Shown one piece after another: positions 28,799 through 34,365 of a stretch of 34,365 nt of DNA (position 1 is the stretch's first letter; the number at the start of each line of letters is the position of its first letter). The notes under the pieces were generated by a model. That model was not told the DNA's origin, ran no database searches, and saw nothing but the letters and a program-made list of their open reading frames with translations. This stretch comes from Caulobacteraceae bacterium (GTDB taxonomy: Bacteria; Pseudomonadota; Alphaproteobacteria; Caulobacterales; Caulobacteraceae), in assembly GCA_025359665.1 (NCBI GenBank), contig JANYFU010000359.1, forward strand, positions 1 to 34,365. Direction: 5' to 3'. A program made the translations under genes and the position numbers.

Positions 28799-30440
28799 AG
28801 ACAGCCTCCTTGAACATCGGCAGACCGGCGCGGCGGAAGGTGTCGAGGAACCGCTCGCCATCGCGGCGTTCGCGCATGTAAACCTCGACCAGACGATCGA
28901 TGGCCGGGGCCACGCGTTCGGCGGAAACGGCGGGGCCTAGAACCTGACCGATAGCAGCGTCGTCCTCGGCCGAGCCGCCCAGGGTCAGCTGATAGAATTC
29001 CTCGCCCTTCTTATCGACCCCCAGAATACCGATGTGGCCGACGTGGTGGTGGCCGCAGGCATTGATGCACCCGCTGATCTTGATCTTCAGCTCACCGATA
29101 TTCTCGGCCAGGACCGGGTCGGAGAACCGGCGGGCGATATCCTGCGCGATCGGGATGGCCCGGGCGTTGGCCAAGGCGCAATAGTCCAGGCCAGGGCAGG
29201 CGATGATGTCGCTGATCAGAGTGATGTTGGCCGTGGCCAGACCCGCCCCCACCAGCGCGGCGTGGACGGCCGGCACATCATCCAGCTTCACATGCGGCAA
29301 CAGCAGGTTCTGTTCGTAGGTGACCCGCACCTCGTTCATCGAATAGCGCTCGGCCAAGTCGGCGACGACATCCATCTGGTCGGCCGAGCAGTCGCCGGGC
29401 GTCTCGCCGATGGCTTTGAGCGACACGTTCACCAAGGCGTAGCCGGGGGTCTTGTGGAACATGACATTGCGCCGGGCGAACCGGGAGAAGGCCTTGTCGC
29501 TAGCCTTGGCGGACTCGAACGCGGCCGACACCGGCGGCAGGGTCTCGAAACCGGTGGGGGCGAACCCGGCGCGGATACGCGCCAGTTCCGTGCCGGGCAG
29601 ATCGACCGCGGCCTTGTCGGTCAGGCTCCACTCTTCTTCGACCTGGCGGGCGAACTCGGCTGGCCCAAGGGCTGCGACCAGCACCTTGATCCGGGCCTTG
29701 TGGATGTTGTCGCGCCGGCCATGGCGATTGTAGACGCGCAGGATGGCCTGCATATAGCTCAGCAGGTGCCGGACCGGCAGACGCTCGCGGATTACCGGAC
29801 CCAGGTGCGGCAGGCGGCCGAGGCCGCCACCCACCAGGACCTCGAAGCTCAACGCACCCTCGTCGTCGCGGTGCAGGCGAAGGCCGATGTCGTAGACCCG
29901 GATCGCGGCCCGATCCTTGGGCGAGGCGGTGACCGCGATCTTGAACTTGCGCGGCAGGAAGGTGAATTCCGGGTGGAAGGTCGACCACTGCCGGATCACC
30001 TCGGCCCAGATGCGCGGATCGTCGACTTCATCGGCCGTGGCGCCAGCGTGAGGGTCGGCGGTCAGGTTGCGGATGCAGTTGCCAGATGTCTGGATGGCGT
30101 GCAGCCCTACGCTGGCAAGCTCGTCGAGGATGTCGGGCGCGTCACGCAGCTTAATCCAGTGCAGCTGCAGGTTGGTGCGGGTGGTGAAGTGGCCATAGCC
30201 CCGGTCATAGGTACGCGCCACGTGGGCAAGCTTGCGCATCTGATCCGCATTGAGCGCGCCATAGGGAACGGCGACGCGCAACATATAGGCGTGCAGCTGC
30301 AGATAGAGGCCGTTCATCAGCCGCAGGGGCTTGAACTGGTCCTCGGTCATCTCTCCGGCCAGGCGTCGGGCGCACTGGTCGCGGAACTCGGCGGCGCGGT
30401 CCGCCAGGGTTTCCCGGTCGATGTCGTCGTAGCGGTACAT
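28782..30440 (-). CDS. cysI: Nitrite/sulfite reductase (siroheme hemoprotein, CysI-like)
   Basis: LQLHWIKLRDAPDIL, QTSGNCIRNLTADP, ACPGLDYCALANARAIP and ISGCINACGHHHVGHIGILG (4Fe-4S/siroheme cysteines). Confidence 0.93.
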   Translation of the reverse strand: MYRYDDIDRETLADRAAEFRDQCARRLAGEMTEDQFKPLRLMNGLYLQLHAYMLRVAVPYGALNADQMRKLAHVARTYDRGYGHFTTRTNLQLHWIKLRDAPDILDELASVGLHAIQTSGNCIRNLTADPHAGATADEVDDPRIWAEVIRQWSTFHPEFTFLPRKFKIAVTASPKDRAAIRVYDIGLRLHRDDEGALSFEVLVGGGLGRLPHLGPVIRERLPVRHLLSYMQAILRVYNRHGRRDNIHKARIKVLVAALGPAEFARQVEEEWSLTDKAAVDLPGTELARIRAGFAPTGFETLPPVSAAFESAKASDKAFSRFARRNVMFHKTPGYALVNVSLKAIGETPGDCSADQMDVVADLAERYSMNEVRVTYEQNLLLPHVKLDDVPAVHAALVGAGLATANITLISDIIACPGLDYCALANARAIPIAQDIARRFSDPVLAENIGELKIKISGCINACGHHHVGHIGILGVDKKGEEFYQLTLGGSAEDDAAIGQVLGPAVSAERVAPAIDRLVEVYMRERRDGERFLDTFRRAGLPMFKEAVYAEAH

Positions 30441-30457
30441 GGCTGGTCTTTGCCTCC

Positions 30458-30817
30458 CTACTTACGCCGGATCAGATCGACGCGGCCCTTGGACCGCGCC
30501 GCGCCATGGGCGTGGGCCAGAACGGCAATGTCGGCGCCACCTCCGGCCTGTTTGCCGTGATCGAGCTTGTTGGTCGGACCCAAGGCCCGCAGCCGCTCGC
30601 GGTAGCTGACCGGAGCGACACCACCGTCGACCTCGGCGATGTCGATCAGATAGGGATCGACCAACAAGGTGATCTGGCTCTTGGCGTGGGCCTCGGCCAG
30701 TTCGGCGGCGGTGTTGTCGTCGAACAGCGCGGCGTCGACAAAGCGCTCAGACCAGCCGGAGCCGGTCCAGAACACCACTTCGCCATCAGTCAGGCGATTG
30801 GCGGTCAGGGCTTTCAT
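30458..30817 (-). CDS. DUF2849 domain-containing protein
   Basis: Start chosen at MKALTANRLTDGEVVFWTGSGWSERFVDA, inside the longer tracked ORF. Occurs between cobA and cysI as in other alphaproteobacterial sulfite-reduction operons. ATG overlaps the cobA stop. Confidence 0.85.
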   Translation of the reverse strand: MKALTANRLTDGEVVFWTGSGWSERFVDAALFDDNTAAELAEAHAKSQITLLVDPYLIDIAEVDGGVAPVSYRERLRALGPTNKLDHGKQAGGGADIAVLAHAHGAARSKGRVDLIRRK

Positions 30818-31809
30818 CGGACGACTCCTCGTAGCGCGGACCGAATTTCTCCTCCCCTTTTGGGGGTAGAGGTCGCATGCGACCGATCGGACCGCGAAGC
30901 GGTGGAGGGGGCGACGCCGCGGAGATCTCGCCAAGCTGGAGCCCCCATCCCCGGCGCTGCCGGGACTTCCCCCAGGGGGGGAAGAGAAACGACACCTTGG
31001 GGAGAAACAGTGGGCATCGCTGTCGCCATGGCTTCGCCGACCATCAGCAACGCCGTTCCGGACAGCCCGGCCGCGGCGTCGGCCAGGCCAGCCAGGGTGG
31101 TTACGACCCGTCGCTCGGTCTCCAGGCTGGCATTTTCGACGATCACCGTCGGCGTCGATGCCGCGCGGCCGGCGCGCATCAGGCATTGGGCGATCATGCC
31201 GGCGGTTGAGAGCCCCATGTAGATGACGACGGTCTGGTTGGCCCGGGCGAGGGCGGGCCAGTCGAGGTTGGGAGCCTCGCCGGCCTTGGCGTGGCCGGTG
31301 ACGAAGGTCACCGCCTGGGCCGCGTCGCGGTGGGTGAGCGGTGCGCCGGCCGAGGCGCTGGCCGCCAGGGCGGCAGTGACGCCTGGCACGACATGGCACT
31401 CGACCCCGGCGGCGCGGCAGGCTTCGAGTTCCTCGCCGCCACGGCCGAAAATGAAAGGATCGCCCCCCTTGAGCCGCACAACGGTCAGCCCCTCAAGGGC
31501 GAACGCCACCAGCATGCGATTGATCTCCGCCTGCGGATAGGTGTGAAGCGACTTGCGCTTGGCCACGCAGATGCGCTGGGCGTTGGCGGGAGCCAGGTCG
31601 ATGATCGCGTCTGGCACCAATCCATCATGCACGACGACATCGGCCCGGTGAATCACATTCAGAGCGCGAACGGTCAGAAGATCCGGATCACCAGGTCCGG
31701 CGCCCACAAGCCAGACCGAGCCGGGCGCTCTTGGCGCCATAGCGCCGCCGGTGCGAGCGCCCAGCAGAACGAGCCGCCGGCCTTTCGTGCGCGAGGGAGA
31801 GGAGGACAT
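30814..31809 (-). CDS. cobA: Uroporphyrinogen-III C-methyltransferase (siroheme synthase) with repeat-derived C-terminal tail
   Basis: Start chosen at MSSSPSRTKG (possible alternative MAPRAPG at about 31740). VWLVGAGPGDPDLLTVRALNVIHRADVVVHDGLV, VVRLKGGDPFIFGRGGEELEAC, GAPLTHRDAAQAVTFVTGH. The tracked 676-aa ORF extends upstream antisense to lysR and is not used. Confidence 0.92.
   Translation of the reverse strand: MSSSPSRTKGRRLVLLGARTGGAMAPRAPGSVWLVGAGPGDPDLLTVRALNVIHRADVVVHDGLVPDAIIDLAPANAQRICVAKRKSLHTYPQAEINRMLVAFALEGLTVVRLKGGDPFIFGRGGEELEACRAAGVECHVVPGVTAALAASASAGAPLTHRDAAQAVTFVTGHAKAGEAPNLDWPALARANQTVVIYMGLSTAGMIAQCLMRAGRAASTPTVIVENASLETERRVVTTLAGLADAAAGLSGTALLMVGEAMATAMPTVSPQGVVSLPPLGEVPAAPGMGAPAWRDLRGVAPSTASRSDRSHATSTPKRGGEIRSALRGVVR
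30847..30988. repeat. Multi-hairpin palindromic repeat element inside the 3' end of cobA
   Basis: Ends ttctcctcccc / ggggaagagaa are imperfectly inverted. Internal perfect palindrome GGTCGCATGCGACC (30871-30884), hairpins ACCGC-GAA-GCGGT (30891-30903), CCCGGC-GCT-GCCGGG (30950-30964) and CTTCCCCC-A-GGGGGGGAAG (30966-30984). Confidence 0.82.
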
Positions 31810-31938
31810 GGGTGGCGCTTCCGGTTTAGGAACTCTAAAAGGTCCGAGTCTCTTTGAAGAGGCTTCGGTGGTTGCCAAATGGAGCCGGATGCCCCATTTC
31901 GCAACCCAAGGACTTCTAGTCAGGGCGCCAGGAAAACT

Positions 31939-32886
31939 ATGGAGTCTCGTCGGCGATTGCCGCCTCTCAACGCACTCAGGGCCTTCGAATCGGCGGCCCG
32001 CCACCTGAATTTCAGCCGCGCGGCCGATGAGCTTTCGGTGACACCGGGCGCCGTCTCGCAGCAGATTCAGAACCTCGAAGACTATGTCGGCGCGTCGCTT
32101 TTCAAGCGCACGTCCCGTGGCCTGCTGCTGACCGACTCGGCCCAGACCGCCCTGCCCGCCCTGCGCGAGGCGTTCGACCGGCTGGCCGAGGCAGCCTCGC
32201 TTCTTACCGCCGCGGTGGACGGCCGGCGCCTGACCATCACCGCCCCGCCCTCGTTCGCCGCCAAGTGGCTGGTGCCTCGGCTTGGTGGCTTCGAGGCGGC
32301 CTATCCGCAGGTGGATGTGTGGATGTCGGCCGATATCGCCCTCGTGGACTTCGCCTCGACCGACGTCGATCTGGCCATCCGCTATGGCGCCGGACCCTAT
32401 CCAGGGCTGGAAGTCATCCGGCTGATGGGCGAATCGGTGCTGCCGGTGATGAGCCCGGAATTGATGGAGGCCAGCCCGGTCAATGAGCCATCGGACCTGG
32501 CCGGCCATGTTTTGCTGCACGACGGTTCGCCCGTGGCCGACGAGAGCTGCCCCGACTGGGTGATGTGGCTGGCCGCCCGTGGCATCCGCGGTTTCGACGC
32601 CAGCCGGGGACCGCGCTTCAACCAGTCGAACCTGGTCATCGAGGCGGCGGTGGCCGGCCGCGGCGTGGCGCTGGCCAAGCGCGCGCTGGCCCAGGACGAC
32701 CTGGACAGCGGCCGGCTGGTCGCGCCGATGGGCATCGGGACGTCGGTGGACTTCGCGTACTATGTGGTCCACCCGAAGGCCAAGGGCCGCCTGACCCAGG
32801 TCAAGGCCTTCGTCGGCTGGATCAAGACCGAGGCCGCCGCCCATGACGTGGCCCTGGAAACGATGGACAACGGCGCGGGAATTTAG
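31939..32886 (+). CDS. LysR-family transcriptional regulator (GcvA-like)
   Basis: Start chosen at MESRRRLPPLNALRAFESAARHLNFSRAADELSVTPGAVSQQIQNLEDYVGASLFKRTSRGLLLT (LysR HTH) with the substrate-binding domain following. Divergent from the cobA-cys operon. Confidence 0.93.
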   Translation: MESRRRLPPLNALRAFESAARHLNFSRAADELSVTPGAVSQQIQNLEDYVGASLFKRTSRGLLLTDSAQTALPALREAFDRLAEAASLLTAAVDGRRLTITAPPSFAAKWLVPRLGGFEAAYPQVDVWMSADIALVDFASTDVDLAIRYGAGPYPGLEVIRLMGESVLPVMSPELMEASPVNEPSDLAGHVLLHDGSPVADESCPDWVMWLAARGIRGFDASRGPRFNQSNLVIEAAVAGRGVALAKRALAQDDLDSGRLVAPMGIGTSVDFAYYVVHPKAKGRLTQVKAFVGWIKTEAAAHDVALETMDNGAGI

Positions 32887-32994
32887 CGTCGAACCACCGT
32901 TAATGACCGTTAAATACGGTTAGAGTCGTCGCAAATGCGAAGATTCGGAGCCGTGTGGGTTCGGGCGTCGCGGGGGCGACCTCTGGGCGCGCCG

Positions 32995-33038
32995 GGGGCG
33001 CTGGAAGGGCGCTGACGGGGCGCTGGAAGGGCGCTGAC
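32995..33038. repeat. 22-bp perfect tandem duplication (GGGGCGCTGGAAGGGCGCTGAC x2), within a longer G-rich tract
   Basis: Read directly at 32995-33016 and 33017-33038. Related ggggcg/gggcgct fragments continue to about 33080. Confidence 0.88.
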
Positions 33039-33426
33039 GGGGCGGTTCGTGGGAGCACCAAGGGCGTTCGCGGGGCGCTTCCCGGGAGGTCCTCGGCGCT
33101 CCATCGGATCACGGCGTCAACATTACCTATTGTAATATCTATATTTTCAACAGTCTGATGGTTGGCGCCGCGTCTTGGGACGATGCCGATGCGGTCGGCT
33201 ACCTGGGCGCGTCGAGCGATCGCCGGCATTCGCGCGGCGACACAAGAGAGCTTCACAACGAGAAAGATCGAAGACGATCGGTAGTTTGCATTATGAAATT
33301 GCCGATGTCAAGCGACGCGGTGGCGCCGAGCCGTCGGCTGATGATCCCTACTTGCCATGCTCGGGGTTTTCAGTATGGTCCGCCGCCTCGCGCATGGGCG
33401 GCTTTCTGGGCCCACGAAGCGGGCGC

Positions 33427-33502
<76 letters not shown>

Positions 33503-33665
33503 AAAATCCAAATAAAATCAATGGATTGCGGTGGTCCGCGGTTTCGGGAGCAGACTAGATTCCCAACTAGTCCGGTGAATTTTCGCCGTCGAACCCGCGA
33601 AGAACCGCTAAAAATTCTCTCCCGTTCCGTCTAGATTCTGCTCCGACGGCTCGAAGCCCCGTCTC

Positions 33666-33761
33666 AGGGCCTGACCGGCCCCGTCACCGCCACCCCCCAA
33701 ATCCAAACTTATCCGGGCTCACGCCTCCGGTCAGGTAGGCCCTCCGTACGACGTGAGCCCG
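33666..33761. other. Intergenic structured element with interleaved (pseudoknot-type) inverted repeats
   Basis: Stem A: AGGGCCTGACCGG (33666-33678) with CCGGTCA(GGTA)GGCCCT (33727-33743). Stem B: CGGGCTCAC (33714-33722) with GTGAGCCCG (33753-33761). Arm order is A-B-A'-B'. Confidence 0.55.
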
Positions 33762-33846
33762 TTCGGCTCTCTCACCTTAATTGTCGCGCTGCAGTCGCGT
33801 ATTCGGAACCGCGCTTTCGAGCCCGACAGGATCCCGCGCCGGGCGG

Positions 33847-34359
33847 TCAGGGCTCTTCGCGCAACCAGCGGACGGCTTCAAACGGGTGGGCCAGGATCAG
33901 CGCCTTGCCTCCACGTTCCAGTTCGAACATGCGCTGGCCCTGAGCGATCAGGTCAGCCGCTTCCGTAAAGTCAGCCAAGTTTGCCGTTACCAGAATATCG
34001 GCTTGGCCCGCCCAGGCCGTCTTGAGCACGTGCCGGTCTTCCACATCGTGCGCTGGAATGACGCCGACGCCACCCAGTGTGAGCGAGGGGCCATCTTTGG
34101 CGTAGCTTGCAATCAGTTCTGTAAGTCGGGCGGCGTCCGCATCCGCGAAGTTGAGATCGCGTGTCAGCACGGTACGCAAGCGCTCGAGCATACCCCAGGA
34201 GATCACCAGCGCTATCGGGCCACGGGCAGATTGCCCCGATCTGATGGCGTCGGTTAGAGCCATTGTCGCGGAGTCCTCCCGCCCAAGGCGATGGGCGATG
34301 AACGCTCCGCACCAGACGTTCAGGTCGAGACAAACCTTCAGCAACGCGGTCGCCTTCAA
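33847..34359 (-). CDS. PIN domain-containing protein (putative toxin/RNase component); 5' end may lie outside the window
   Basis: VCLDLNVWCGAFI (first acidic motif) and AHDVEDRHVLKTAWAGQADILVTANLADFTEA (C-terminal PIN motif). The tracked start is TTG, 6 bp from the window edge. Confidence 0.8.
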   Translation of the reverse strand: MKATALLKVCLDLNVWCGAFIAHRLGREDSATMALTDAIRSGQSARGPIALVISWGMLERLRTVLTRDLNFADADAARLTELIASYAKDGPSLTLGGVGVIPAHDVEDRHVLKTAWAGQADILVTANLADFTEAADLIAQGQRMFELERGGKALILAHPFEAVRWLREEP

Positions 34360-34365
34360 CGACCG

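Noticed and set aside
29034-30560. 508-aa + ORF antisense to cysI
   Set aside because: No recognisable domain and fully antisense to sulfite reductase.
30818-31399. N-terminal extension of the tracked 313-aa ORF containing DUF2849
   Set aside because: It overlaps cobA in another frame and is Arg/Gly-rich. DUF2849 starts at MKALTANRL (30817).
31810-32844. N-terminal 345 aa of the tracked 676-aa minus ORF upstream of cobA
   Set aside because: Antisense to the lysR gene. The CobA domain begins after MSSSPSRTKG, so the extension is just an open frame.
32900-33256. 118-aa minus ORF covering the tandem-repeat tract
   Set aside because: Pro/Ala/Arg-rich translation of a repeat region with no domain; not supported as coding.
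33503-33846. Integron attC site or CRISPR array after tRNA-Lys
   Set aside because: Inverted repeats exist, but no GTTRRRY/RYYYAAC core pair, no integron integrase, and no regularly spaced direct repeats typical of CRISPR.

Overview
High-GC alphaproteobacterial chromosomal window, probably Caulobacterales-like judging by gene order and composition. About 30 CDS and one tRNA are supported. From left to right: (1) a housekeeping block: scpA 5' end, nagZ, SPOR-domain protein, dgt, then divergent erpA-like and xth. (2) Asp/Glu racemase, ilvD, ppa and an alpha/beta hydrolase. (3) A compact minus-strand exopolysaccharide/exosortase locus: sugar transferase, EpsI, exosortase, CpsD/EpsG-like P-loop protein, Wzz-like, Wza-like, EpsD-like PPIase lipoprotein. 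(4) A TonB-dependent receptor, a FabL-like SDR, a YccF protein, exported MsrA, an OPT transporter, a sirtuin and a YncE/phosphoesterase fusion. (5) An assimilatory sulfite-reduction operon (cobA-DUF2849-cysI-DUF934-cysH-fpr) with a divergent LysR regulator. (6) tRNA-Lys(CTT) followed by a PIN-domain protein. I did not find a clearly new multi-gene system. The most interesting signals are smaller. A 142-bp multi-hairpin repeat is read in-frame as the C-terminal tail of CobA. A palindromic element sits at the 5' end of a TonB receptor gene that lacks a visible signal peptide. The exosortase-linked BY-kinase homolog has no P-loop lysine. The SDR has a Y-x6-K catalytic spacing. The ferredoxin-NADP reductase may start at ATT. 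A pseudoknot-compatible intergenic element lies between tRNA-Lys and the PIN gene.
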